NCBI RefSeq assembly: GCF_036002945.1
Contig: NZ_CP108529.1
Coordinates: forward strand, 8,551,001-8,615,000
Length of the DNA stretch: 64,000 bases
Direction: 5' to 3'
Source: Streptomyces sp. NBC_01224
GTDB lineage: Bacteria; Actinomycetota; Actinomycetes; Streptomycetales; Streptomycetaceae
A program made the translations under genes and the position numbers. The notes under the pieces were generated by a model. The model was not told the origin of the DNA, searched no databases, and was given only the letters and a program-made list of their open reading frames with translations. Below are positions 1-6,979 of this stretch, piece after piece; the stretch's first letter is position 1; the number at the start of each line of letters is the position of its first letter.

Positions 1-240
1 GGCGCAGGGCAGCGTTGAATTCGATGCCGCGGGCGCGTTGCTTCTCGTCCGGTCGTTGCGGACGTACCGGGTGGTCGCGACCTTCTTCCTGCCGGAGGCG
101 CGGGTGACCGGGCTGGTGCCGGCATAGTTCTTGCGGGCATTGGTTGGCGTAACGGTGGGGGTCGTCGCCGAATTCTCCGAGTACCCGGGCGCCGAGCATC
201 GGTCCCAGCCCGGGCTGGGACCGGATGATCTCAGCTTCCG
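1..240 (-). pseudogene. IS110-family transposase remnant (C-terminal region, frameshifted)
   Basis: Reading the minus strand from about 240 gives a stretch with SQPGLGPMLGARVLGEFGDD, then a one-base shift into a second frame reading NYAGTSPVTRASGRKKVATT. Together these match the conserved helix-hairpin-helix (transposase_20) part of IS110-type transposases. The N-terminal DEDD catalytic domain is absent: the sequence to its right belongs to a methyltransferase fragment. The copy also runs off the window edge. It is therefore a dead insertion-sequence fragment, and probably marks an old insertion or deletion event that removed the end of the neighbouring methyltransferase gene. The family call is confident; the exact end against the neighbour is not. 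Confidence 0.75.
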
Positions 241-781
241 GGTGTCGGCCAAAGAATGTTTGGCGTACACGCCGGTCGTGCCGGCCCGCCGCTCGGCGCC
301 GAGGTAGGACTGGATCAGTTCCTTCAGGGCCGAGGTCCACTCCGCCTTGTGTGTCCAGAGGCTTCCGTCGCCGCCTCGAGAGTGGTGACGCGGTCGGCCA
401 TCGCCAGGGCAGCCGAACGGTCCATCCAGTGGAAGGCCCGGGCGCAGGTGAGCAGATCAGCCTTGTAATCGTTGAACGGTGCGGTGAACTCCTCGGCGGC
501 GACGGCGTGGAAGGCCGCAGTCGACTGTCCGAGCAGTGGCCGGAGCAGCTCGGAGGCTGTGCGGAGCATGCCCTTGCCGCGGTCTACGAGGTCCACGCGG
601 GTGATCCGGGGAACGGCGGGCAGCAGGGCTGCCGGTACCTGACCGGTGCCCGAGCCCAGATCGAGCAGCGCCCGGCTGGTCGATGCCCTCCAGGGTTCCG
701 GCGAGGACCTGAAAGGCCTCGTCGGGGAATCCCAGGGCGGTAGCGGGCGTAGTCGGACGCCGCCGAGTCGAACAGGTTCAC
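236..781 (-). pseudogene. Class I SAM methyltransferase pseudogene (several frameshifts, 3' end lost)
   Basis: A GTG at 781 overlaps the stop of the upstream methyltransferase gene (GTGA), so this was once the next gene of the operon. The first frame reads VNLFDSAASDYARYRPGIP, the second DEAFQVLAGTLEGIDQPG, and the third has the SAM motif LLDLGSGTGQVPAALLPAV followed by FHWMDR, the usual post-motif helix of this family. After another shift come GDGSLWTHKAEWTSALKELI and AERRAGTTGVYAK, typical of the C-terminal half. At least three frame changes are needed and the gene ends in IS110 debris near 236. It belonged to the Methyltransf_11/25 type of small-molecule or peptide methyltransferases; the substrate is unknown. 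Confidence 0.75.
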
Positions 782-2055
782 GACTCTCCTTCTTCGGTGC
801 GGGAAGCTGGGGTCAGGCGGGTTGCCGGGGCACAGCCCGCGAGCGGCGGCAGTACCCATTCCAGGGCGGCGGTGCCGGTGCCGGACGCGATGTGCTGCGG
901 CCCGCCATCGGCCGGGATGTCGACGTGGAACAGGTCGGGGGACCCGGCACGTGTCCAGAGGATGTGGACGTCTTCGAGTTCGGCCCACACATCGCGGGGG
1001 CCGTGGACGCGGACGGTTCCGTCACCGGGATGGGCCACGGCCCAGGAGTCCTCCTCGGGTGCGACCACGGTGAGCGTGTCGGCCTGGAAGTGCCGGACCA
1101 CCCCCGGGACGAGGTAGGCGGCCGACAGCCAGAACCCGTACGCCTCGTCCGCCGGAGGCGTGAAGGTGGTGGTGCGGGGCCGTCCGGGGATGTCCGCGAC
1201 CTGGGCCAGGTGGTGCTGGGCAGTGAGCCAGGTATATCCGTGCAGGGGCCGATGGCCGCGAGGTCCGCCTTCCAGGACGGCCTCGATGCGCCCTGTCGCC
1301 GTACGCGTCACCAGGCAGTGTCCGGGCCAGCTCGGTGCCCGCGTCACCAACGTGGTCAGCAGCCGCCCGCCGGGCGCGAGCTGGTCCACCCACGCCGACG
1401 GCAGGCACGGCACGCCGATCCCGGAGTGGATCCGGTCGTACGGCGCCCGAGGCACGTGGCCGTCGAGTGCGTCGCCGGCCACCATCGTCGCGCCGACGCC
1501 GAGCCGGTCGAGGTTGTTCCGCGCGAACGCAGCCATGTGCCCGTCCCGTTCGACACCGACCGCCCGCCGGGGCCCGGTGAGCGCGGCGGCGAGTGCGAGC
1601 GAGACACCCGGCCCGGTTCCGAGGTCCAGGTAGTTGTGCCCAGCGGCGATCCGCATCATCTGGAGGACTTCCACGGTGTATGGGGTGAACGTCGACATCG
1701 CCGTCATCCGGCCCCCGCTCACGGCGCCGCGCACCTGGCCCTCCAGCGGCTCGCCGTCACGCTGGACCAGGACCGACTCACCCGAGTACACGAGTTCCTG
1801 CCACTCGGCCCGGTCCTTGGGATGTGTTCCGTCCAGGAGCTTCCACACCACCGGATCGGTACCCGGCTCGCTACGCCGTACGTATGCGCGTGGCAGCAGC
1901 ACACCGCGATCCAGGCACGACAGCGCCTCCCGCAGACGCGGATCAGTCAACACCCCATCGGCTTGAAGGCGTTCGACCAGCGCCCGGCGGGCCACCGCCG
2001 CGTCGCCGGGCTGCTCGTCGATCACCGAGTCGTACGTGTCGGATTCGGCTCTCAC
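778..2055 (-). CDS. PCMT-like SAM-dependent methyltransferase (peptide-maturation type)
   Basis: The 425-aa product has a helical N-terminal part with LVERLQADGVLTDPRLREAL, the family feature WQELVYSGESVLVQ (residues about 85-98), the SAM-binding LDLGTGPG at 143-150 and a second motif GVPCLPSAWVDQLAPGGRLL. This layout is that of protein-L-isoaspartate O-methyltransferase relatives found in actinobacterial peptide-modification systems (ATP-grasp, FxLD and lanthipeptide loci). The roughly 180-aa C-terminal extension is typical of those versions and not of housekeeping PCMT. The GTG start lies 6 nt after the NUDIX gene stop, and its stop overlaps the next methyltransferase start. Intact in sequence. 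The role as a RiPP methyltransferase is inferred from family and context. Confidence 0.75.
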   Translation of the reverse strand: MRAESDTYDSVIDEQPGDAAVARRALVERLQADGVLTDPRLREALSCLDRGVLLPRAYVRRSEPGTDPVVWKLLDGTHPKDRAEWQELVYSGESVLVQRDGEPLEGQVRGAVSGGRMTAMSTFTPYTVEVLQMMRIAAGHNYLDLGTGPGVSLALAAALTGPRRAVGVERDGHMAAFARNNLDRLGVGATMVAGDALDGHVPRAPYDRIHSGIGVPCLPSAWVDQLAPGGRLLTTLVTRAPSWPGHCLVTRTATGRIEAVLEGGPRGHRPLHGYTWLTAQHHLAQVADIPGRPRTTTFTPPADEAYGFWLSAAYLVPGVVRHFQADTLTVVAPEEDSWAVAHPGDGTVRVHGPRDVWAELEDVHILWTRAGSPDLFHVDIPADGGPQHIASGTGTAALEWVLPPLAGCAPATRLTPASRTEEGES

Positions 2056-2061
2056 TGCGGT

Positions 2062-2520
2062 TCACCTGCCGTCCGTGGCCGGTGCTGCGGGCTCCCAGCC
2101 GAGCTCGGTGTACGCAGTGCCGGCGAGGATGCCCTCGATCGCGGCACGGGTGTACGGGACCACTGGGTCCGGCAGGCCGTCGAGCGGCCACCATTCCCAG
2201 GCCGTGCACTTGTCGGGCTCGCGGACCTCCGGCTCTCCGGACCACCGGCTCGTCCGGAAGAAGAGCTGGATCCGTGGCTCGGCGTCCTCGTGGTCGAGCA
2301 GGTGCACGGTGTGCGCCAGGCTGAGGTCTTCGGGCTCGATGACGAGCCCGGCCTCCTCGTACGCCTCCCTGACCAGGCACGAGCGAACGCTCTCCCTTTC
2401 CACATGGCCTGCCAGGGCATGCCACTCACCGCCCGCGAACGCCACACTCGCGTGACGCAGGCTGAGGAGAGTGCTGCCTTCGCGCTCCAGGAACAGGTGC
2501 GCGCCGATCACGCTCTTCAC
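2062..2520 (-). CDS. NUDIX hydrolase with shortened Nudix box
   Basis: The 152-aa protein starts at GTG 2520 with KSVIGAHLFLEREG, the usual first strand of MutT-like proteins; an in-frame upstream ATG at 2565 is possible but adds a non-conserved tail. The Nudix box reads GHVERESVRSCLVREAYEEAGL: the REAYEEAGL metal-binding half is intact, but one residue is missing between the first glycine and the glutamate (family pattern G-x5-E). Downstream WEWWPLDGLPDPVVPYT is typical of NTP and nucleotide-sugar hydrolases. It sits 10 nt after the MFS remnant and 6 nt before the PCMT-like gene, so it belongs to the same transcript. Substrate unknown. Confidence 0.8.
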   Translation of the reverse strand: MKSVIGAHLFLEREGSTLLSLRHASVAFAGGEWHALAGHVERESVRSCLVREAYEEAGLVIEPEDLSLAHTVHLLDHEDAEPRIQLFFRTSRWSGEPEVREPDKCTAWEWWPLDGLPDPVVPYTRAAIEGILAGTAYTELGWEPAAPATDGR

Positions 2521-2530
2521 CGCTCCCGCC

Positions 2531-2925
2531 TCACCCTTCCCGGCGCCGTCCCGCGGCCCGGCCACCTGTGGAAGAGGACACGTTCAAGGAATTACCGCCT
2601 TGGTTGGGGGAGTTGGGTGATGTGACGGGCATCTGCCGCAGTGCGCGGAGCGGGGAGCGGTACAGGACGACAAGCGGCACGACCAGCAAGGCGGTGCCGA
2701 CGGTGAGGGTGGGGCGCACGCCGATCCAGGCCAGGTCCCCAGCCCACCGGCGAGCAGCGCGGCCACAGGGCGGGATCCAGCCGTCAGCCAGGTGCTGACG
2801 GCCTGCATCCGGGACTGCTTGTCCGCCGCGGTGACGCTCTGGCGGATCGACCGCTGGGTCGTGCCCGCCGCGGCCGCGCAGGCCGGCTGCAGAAACAGGG
2901 CGGCGCCTGACCACCCTGCGACGCG
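2531..2925 (-). pseudogene. MFS transporter remnant (C-terminal third, one frameshift)
   Basis: The minus strand reads TTQRSIRQSVTAADKQSR and MQAVSTWLTAGSRPVAALLA, then after a one-base shift near 2740 IGVRPTLTVGTALLVVPLVV and LYRSPLRALRQMPV before a stop at 2531. This is the last third of an actinobacterial MFS exporter of the MFS_3/EntS type, with the conserved loop RMQAVSTWL and the last three membrane helices. The first eight or nine helices are gone. Upstream it is joined in the same region to a phosphotransferase N-terminus, so a deletion of more than 1 kb most likely fused the two genes. Not expected to make a working transporter. Confidence 0.75.
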
Positions 2926-3200
2926 ATCAGCCCGCCGCTGAGCGTGCGCTGCACCCGGGCAACCGGCACCCCGGCCAGAGCCGCGAACTCGGAAGCCTCC
3001 AGTGCTCGGTGCTCCGTGGCCACATCCGTGCCCGGCCGGTACACCTTCACGAACCAGCGCCTGTCCTCGGTGCCCCCGACCATGTAGTTGCGGGTGTCCG
3101 TGCCTGCGGGGCCTTGCCTGACCTCGCGGGGGACGATCGCGTACGCCAGCGGCAGAAGCCCCGCGACCACGCCGAAACCGGCCTGCAGATCCGGCCTCAC
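2926..3200 (-). pseudogene. Phosphotransferase/kinase remnant (APH-like N-terminal lobe)
   Basis: Starts at GTG 3200, overlapping the ABC transporter stop (GTGA). The first 90 or so residues include AYAIVPREVRQGPAGTDTRN, then YMVGG, RRWFVKVYRPGTD with the ATP-binding lysine, and ALEASEFAALAGVPVARVQR, which is the N-terminal lobe of an aminoglycoside-phosphotransferase/choline-kinase fold. The reading then passes directly into MFS sequence around 2926, and the catalytic loop and metal-binding aspartates are missing. The original enzyme probably had about 300 residues. Kinases of this fold occur in several RiPP pathways (class V lanthipeptides, thioamitides) and in antibiotic resistance; which applies here cannot be told. 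Confidence 0.65.
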
Positions 3201-5200
3201 GCACCCTCCCTGGCAGGCTCGTCGTCCTTCACGCCGCTGCTCTGGGCCGGGACCGTGTGGTGGTAAGCACGGGACTGCAGCAGATAAGCGTCCCGGAACG
3301 CTCCCGTACCTGTCACCGGGTCCATGAGCTCCTCGAACGTCCCGGATTCGGCGACACGTCCCTGGTCGAGGACATAAATCAGGTCGGCGTGGCGTACCGA
3401 GTGCAGCCGATGCGTGATCAGGATGACCGTCTGGCCCTGGCCGGCGAGGTTGCGGATCTGGTCGAAGACCCGTTGCTCAGCGACCGCGTCCAACGCGCTG
3501 GTGGGTTCGTCCACGATCAGTACTTCGGCGCTTCGGAACCGGGCCCGGGCGATACCCAGGCGCTGCCACTGCCCTCCGGAGATCTGATGCCCGCCCCGGT
3601 AACCACGAGCCAGCAGCGTAGACAGACCCCGCGGCAGCTTGGCCAGGACCTCATCGGCGCCCGCATATGTGGCCGCAGCCTCAACGGCGGTGTCGTTCAT
3701 CGGCCAGGTGGAGCGGCCGATGCCGATATTGACCCGCGCGGTGAACGGCCACCTGTAGAAGTCCTGGGCCACCATGGCAACCCGCCCGAAGATCTGGGAC
3801 CGGTCCGCCTCGGCGGTGTCGACGTCGCCCCACAGGACCCGTCCGCTTCCCGGGTCCGGCTGGTAGAGGCCGCACAGCAGCTTCACGAGCGTCGACTTGC
3901 CGCTGCCGTTGCTCCCCACGAGCGCGACGGTCTTCCCTGCCGGAACGGTGACGTCGACATCCCGCAAGGAGGGCTCCGGGGTGGTGCTGCCGGGGTAGGT
4001 GAAGGTGACCTTCTCAAAGCGGATCTCCTCCACCCGCTCCGGCAGGTCGAGCCCGGTGGTCGGGATGGCCCGGTCCGTGGCCTCCACGCACAGCTTCTCG
4101 AAGTCGGCGACGAACAAGGCTTCCTGGTGCAGGTCGGTGATCTGCAGCACGAGCTGGTCAAGGCTTGCCGAGCCGGTGCGGATCGCCAGGACCGCGGTGC
4201 CGGCCACCGACAGTTCCATCCCCCCGGTCCACAGCAGCACACCCAGCACCCCGTAGGTGAAGACCGTCGCCAGGCCCGTGGCGACGTCGGCGATCAGCCC
4301 TTTGCGCGCGGACTCGCGGGCCAGTCGGGTCTGCTCACGCTCACTGGTCTGCGCCATGCCGCGGAAGTGGGTCAGTAGGAACGGGCCGACATCGTGGACC
4401 CGAACCTCGGCGGCCGCCTGCTGATCGATCAGCAGCCGCCCCAGCAACTGCCCAGCTCGGGCATGCTGAACGAACTGATGGAAGGAGACGTAGCGCATCT
4501 TCGCGATCGTCAGCGAACTCCACGCGCTCGGCAGCGTCATCGCCACCAGCAACGGCAAAAGCGCCACGTGCAGAACAGTCAGCACACCCGCCGCGGCGAC
4601 CAGGGAGATCAGCGAGTTGAGGACCACGGTGCAGTACTTCACCATCCGACGTGCCGAGTCAGCCCCGTAGCCGGCAGAGTCCAGCAAACGGTGGAACTCA
4701 TCGTCCTCGATCGCGGACAGCTCCACCCGGGCCACCAGCGACAAATACCGCTCGGTCGCCACACGCTGCACCTTCGGCTCCAGCCCACCAGTCGCCGAAG
4801 TCGACGCCGACCGCAGCAACGACCCGATCACCCCTGTGACGGCGACAGCGGTCAAGGCCGGCACAGCCCGGTCCAGCCGCTCGACCGTCGAACCGCCGGC
4901 CAGCAGATGCCCCAGGACCACGTTGACCGCAACCAGACCAACAGCCTGCGCAATGCCCCGGCCCAACTCGGCCATCCACACGGTGCGCAGCGCCCGGGCG
5001 TCAGCCTGGTGCGCCAGCCGGACAGCGATGCCGACCAACCTCGGCAGTGTACGGGCCATTGCCCACAGGTCGAGGGCGAGCCACGCCCCCTGGTGCCGGT
5101 TCCAGCCGATGTCGTACGCCAACTCACCGCCGAACAGAAGGCGTTCGGACTCCGAGACCTCGTCGCCACTTTTCGTCTGGTCAACGGACTCCTCACTCAT
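3197..5200 (-). CDS. ABC transporter, fused permease and ATPase (exporter)
   Basis: A 667-aa half-transporter. The N-terminal half carries about six hydrophobic segments (for example AVGLVAVNVVLGHLLAG and SLISLVAAAGVLTVLHVALL). The ATPase domain has Walker A GSNGSGKST near residue 428, signature ISGGQ near 537, Walker B VLIVDEP near 558 and the THR switch near 595. It has no C39 peptidase domain. The ATG at 5200 overlaps the stop of the 47-aa peptide gene (ATGA) and is preceded by GGAGG; a GTG at 5209 is an alternative. As an exporter coupled directly to a small peptide gene it is the natural secretion partner of that peptide. The gene is intact, unlike its downstream neighbours. Confidence 0.88.
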   Translation of the reverse strand: MSEESVDQTKSGDEVSESERLLFGGELAYDIGWNRHQGAWLALDLWAMARTLPRLVGIAVRLAHQADARALRTVWMAELGRGIAQAVGLVAVNVVLGHLLAGGSTVERLDRAVPALTAVAVTGVIGSLLRSASTSATGGLEPKVQRVATERYLSLVARVELSAIEDDEFHRLLDSAGYGADSARRMVKYCTVVLNSLISLVAAAGVLTVLHVALLPLLVAMTLPSAWSSLTIAKMRYVSFHQFVQHARAGQLLGRLLIDQQAAAEVRVHDVGPFLLTHFRGMAQTSEREQTRLARESARKGLIADVATGLATVFTYGVLGVLLWTGGMELSVAGTAVLAIRTGSASLDQLVLQITDLHQEALFVADFEKLCVEATDRAIPTTGLDLPERVEEIRFEKVTFTYPGSTTPEPSLRDVDVTVPAGKTVALVGSNGSGKSTLVKLLCGLYQPDPGSGRVLWGDVDTAEADRSQIFGRVAMVAQDFYRWPFTARVNIGIGRSTWPMNDTAVEAAATYAGADEVLAKLPRGLSTLLARGYRGGHQISGGQWQRLGIARARFRSAEVLIVDEPTSALDAVAEQRVFDQIRNLAGQGQTVILITHRLHSVRHADLIYVLDQGRVAESGTFEELMDPVTGTGAFRDAYLLQSRAYHHTVPAQSSGVKDDEPAREGA

Positions 5201-5340
5201 GCCCTCCACCTCGTATCCGGGCGTGCTGAACAGCGGTCGAAGGTGTCAAACTGCTGCACCCCGGGGGTGGGAAGAGCCGGGACGGGCCGCCGTTGTTCGA
5301 ATCGGATGGGCTGATGCGCGGGGGCGGGTACAGGATTCAT
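5197..5340 (-). CDS. 47-aa peptide, candidate RiPP precursor
   Basis: A small gene with a strong ribosome site (GGAGG, 6 nt before ATG 5340) whose TGA overlaps the ABC exporter start. The product is proline-rich at the N-terminus (MNPVPAPAHQPIRF), followed by EQRRPVPALPTPG, and ends QQFDTFDRCSARPDTRWRA with a single cysteine. It has no signal peptide or membrane segment. Its position at the head of an operon with an exporter, two methyltransferases and a kinase remnant suggests a precursor whose C-terminal part is modified and exported. The RRPVPALPTP stretch loosely recalls the RRMRP-type leader of ATP-grasp-modified peptides, but no ATP-grasp gene is present. The peptide role is an inference. 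Confidence 0.6.
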   Translation of the reverse strand: MNPVPAPAHQPIRFEQRRPVPALPTPGVQQFDTFDRCSARPDTRWRA

Positions 5341-5786
5341 CGTGTCCTCCAGCAGGTCATCGAATGGCACGGATGCTCTAGAAACGGGGCTTCTGGCTCG
5401 CCGTAACGGGTGACGGCGGGGGGAACGCGGGACGCCTGTACGAATGTCGAGGCCGATGCCAGGCGCCGTGGGGCGGGTCCTTCTAAACGCCCTCGTTCGA
5501 GGGATGGTCGCCCGTTCGGCCGCTTCCTCCGAGGGTTTCCGGCCAACCTGAAACCCCGGCCGACCCGTGCAGGAACAGCGCACCGAAGGCGCGCGCCGCA
5601 CGGATTCACGGCGGCAGCAATGGCCCAATTCCGTGCGGCCACACCCCCGCCGCCGAGCCGGCCTGCCAGGCTGCCACCCACCGCGGCTCCCCCACCCACC
5701 CCCAACTCCGTCGGCACACCAGCCCTCTTGCGGCACGGCGATGCGCGTCCACCACCCCGACGATGCCGCGACAGCGAGGAAACCCG
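5341..5786. other. Intergenic region between the peptide operon and the split GFA gene
   Basis: About 450 nt without a recognisable gene, lying between divergent starts (5340 minus, 5787 plus). It should hold the promoters of both units; a stretch around 5375-5395 is less GC-rich and could be the minus-strand promoter, but no clear -35/-10 pair stands out. Proline/arginine-rich open frames here look like non-coding GC bias. Confidence 0.5.
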
Positions 5787-5885
5787 GTGATCGACAACCT
5801 CACACCAGAGGTGTTCACCGGCGGCTGCCTGTGTGGGCATATCCGTTTCGAGGCGACCGGGGAGCCCTACGACCCCCACTTGTGT
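5787..5885 (+). pseudogene. GFA/CENP-V family gene, 5' part (split by insertion)
   Basis: GTG 5787 with GAGGAA upstream opens a frame of 33 codons including FTGGCLCGHIRFEATGEPYD and ending PHLC, the zinc-binding N-terminus of the glutathione-dependent formaldehyde-activating (GFA) family. It is cut exactly after the codons TTG TGT and continues, in frame, at 8391. The sequence that follows in place (FPDD then stop) is the end of the inserted element. Family members bind zinc through CxC and CxxC pairs; the physiological substrate in actinobacteria is usually unknown. Confidence 0.85.
5880..5885. repeat. Direct repeat TTGTGT, left flank of insertion
   Basis: Six bases immediately outside the left inverted repeat, identical to 8385-8390. 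Either a target-site duplication or the 6-bp overlap (coupling) sequence of tyrosine-recombinase integration. Confidence 0.8.
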
Positions 5886-5911
5886 TTCCCTGATGATTGA
5901 GTGAGTTCAAG
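5886..5911 (+). repeat. Left terminal inverted repeat of insertion
   Basis: Begins TTCCCTG and ends TGAGTTCAAG. Compared with the reverse complement of 8359-8384, 17 of 26 positions agree, concentrated in the first 7 and last 10 bases, a two-block pattern expected of recombinase arm sites. Confidence 0.7.
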
Positions 5912-6433
5912 GGACTCACAGGGGTGGAAGTTGGACGAGTGGTGGCTGGTGTTCGTGCCGGATCCGGAGCGGTGGGGGCCGCTGCCGGAGGAGGGGTGCT
6001 GGGGGTCCGCGACCTGTCGGCCGCCTTGGACGCGGTGGGGCTTCGGCCGGGTGATCCGGTATTTGTACGACCTGATTTCGTCGTGGACGCGGAATTGCTG
6101 CAGTTCGCGCTTTCGCCCGAATTTCGCGACCTGGAACGGGAATCGCGCCGGAATTACGCGACGGACATCCGTCTGCTGCTGTCGTGGCTTTGGCAGCGGG
6201 GTGTTCCTTGGCAGTCGGCGACCGGCGCGGACTTGCGGGCGTACAGGGAATTCCGCGTCGACTCGCCGATGAATCCGCAGCGAGTCGGCGGAACGAAGTG
6301 GAACCGGGAGGCAGCTGCGCTGACCCGGCTCTACAAATGGGCGAAGGTCAGTCCTCTCCCGTTGGACGTGGGACGTCGCGGGGACCGGGCAGCAAGCGCG
6401 CGAAGCTCTCGGGTGTCGCGGGAGATCACCTGA
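5897..6433 (+). pseudogene. Tyrosine recombinase/integrase fragment (N-terminal, core-binding domain only)
   Basis: The frame from about 5990 reads GVRDLSAALDAVGLRPGDPV, ESRRNYATDIRLLLSWLWQR and RVGGTKWNREAAALTRLYKW, the SAM-like core-binding domain of actinobacterial site-specific tyrosine recombinases, and runs to RRGDRAASARSSRVS. It then stops (TGA at 6431) instead of entering the catalytic domain, so the R-H-R-Y residues are absent. The first 30 or so codons are uncertain: an adjacent frame from GTG 5901 reads DEWWLVFVPDPERWGPLPE, which may be the true N-terminus with a frameshift near 5990. Its stop overlaps the ATG of the next gene by one base. It probably represents the original recombinase of the element, now inactive. 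Confidence 0.72.
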
Positions 6434-6870
6434 TGAACGCCATCCCCGCCGACAGCCAGGAAGTCGAAACAGCCGGGGAACGTACCGGCGGCTGCCTGTG
6501 CGGCCGCATCCGCTTCACCACCCGAGGTCCGGCCGTCTTCCCTCACACCTGTGCCTGCCGCCACTGCCAAAAGCTCGGCGGCACACCAGTGATGTGGTGG
6601 GTGGGATTCGAGACGGTCACCTGGACCGGTGAGGGCGGCGAGCCAACCTGGTACGAGACCTTCGAAGGCGAGGCGAAACGCGGCTTCTGCCCGACCTGCG
6701 GCAGCCGCCTCGCGGCGATCGACAGCGACATCCCAGAGATTGGCATTAACGTCACCGCCCTCGACGACACCAACGGCCCAGACCTCGTGCCGATCCACGC
6801 GTCCTTCCGCGACAACGCCGTGCACTGGCTGCCCCCGCTGCCGGAGACCGAGCACAACACGGCCGGTTGA
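6433..6870 (+). CDS. GFA/CENP-V family zinc protein (cargo of insertion)
   Basis: A 145-aa protein with the GFA fold markers GGCLCGRIRF, the CACRHCQKLGG cysteine cluster, the WWVGFETVTWTGEGGEPTWY strand and the C-terminal zinc pair GFCPTCGSRLAAI. The ATG at 6433 has GGGAGA upstream. It is a different family member from the gene split around it: the two share the cysteine framework but little else. The GFA fold binds zinc and, in characterised members, acts on S-hydroxymethyl glutathione. Streptomyces use mycothiol, so the real substrate is unknown. It converges with the reductase gene at 6980. Confidence 0.85.
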   Translation: MNAIPADSQEVETAGERTGGCLCGRIRFTTRGPAVFPHTCACRHCQKLGGTPVMWWVGFETVTWTGEGGEPTWYETFEGEAKRGFCPTCGSRLAAIDSDIPEIGINVTALDDTNGPDLVPIHASFRDNAVHWLPPLPETEHNTAG

Positions 6871-6888
6871 CCGCCCGTCCACTTGTAG

Positions 6889-6960
6889 GGTCTCGCGGCT
6901 GATGTCGTAATCTCACGGGCCGTGTCGTACCGATGTTGTATACGACATCACCGTGAGACC
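6889..6960. repeat. Imperfect 20-bp inverted repeat between convergent genes
   Basis: GGTCTCGCGGCTGATGTCGT (from 6889) is mirrored by ACGACATCACCGTGAGACC ending at 6960, with one extra base in the left arm. Between the arms, TCTCACGG and GTGTCGTA partly repeat the same words. It lies between two converging genes inside the insertion, so it could act as a bidirectional terminator. The repeated half-sites would also fit a recombinase or regulator binding site. Confidence 0.6.
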
Positions 6961-6979
6961 AGCGCGTGGGTGCTGCTGC

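Noticed and set aside
646..2625. Long plus-strand open frame opposite the methyltransferase and NUDIX genes
   Set aside because: Gly/Arg/Pro-rich translation with no domain; it mirrors real minus-strand genes that carry clear motifs.
5410..5893. Proline/arginine-rich open frames between the peptide operon and the GFA gene
   Set aside because: Typical non-coding GC bias, with no ribosome site or conserved pattern.
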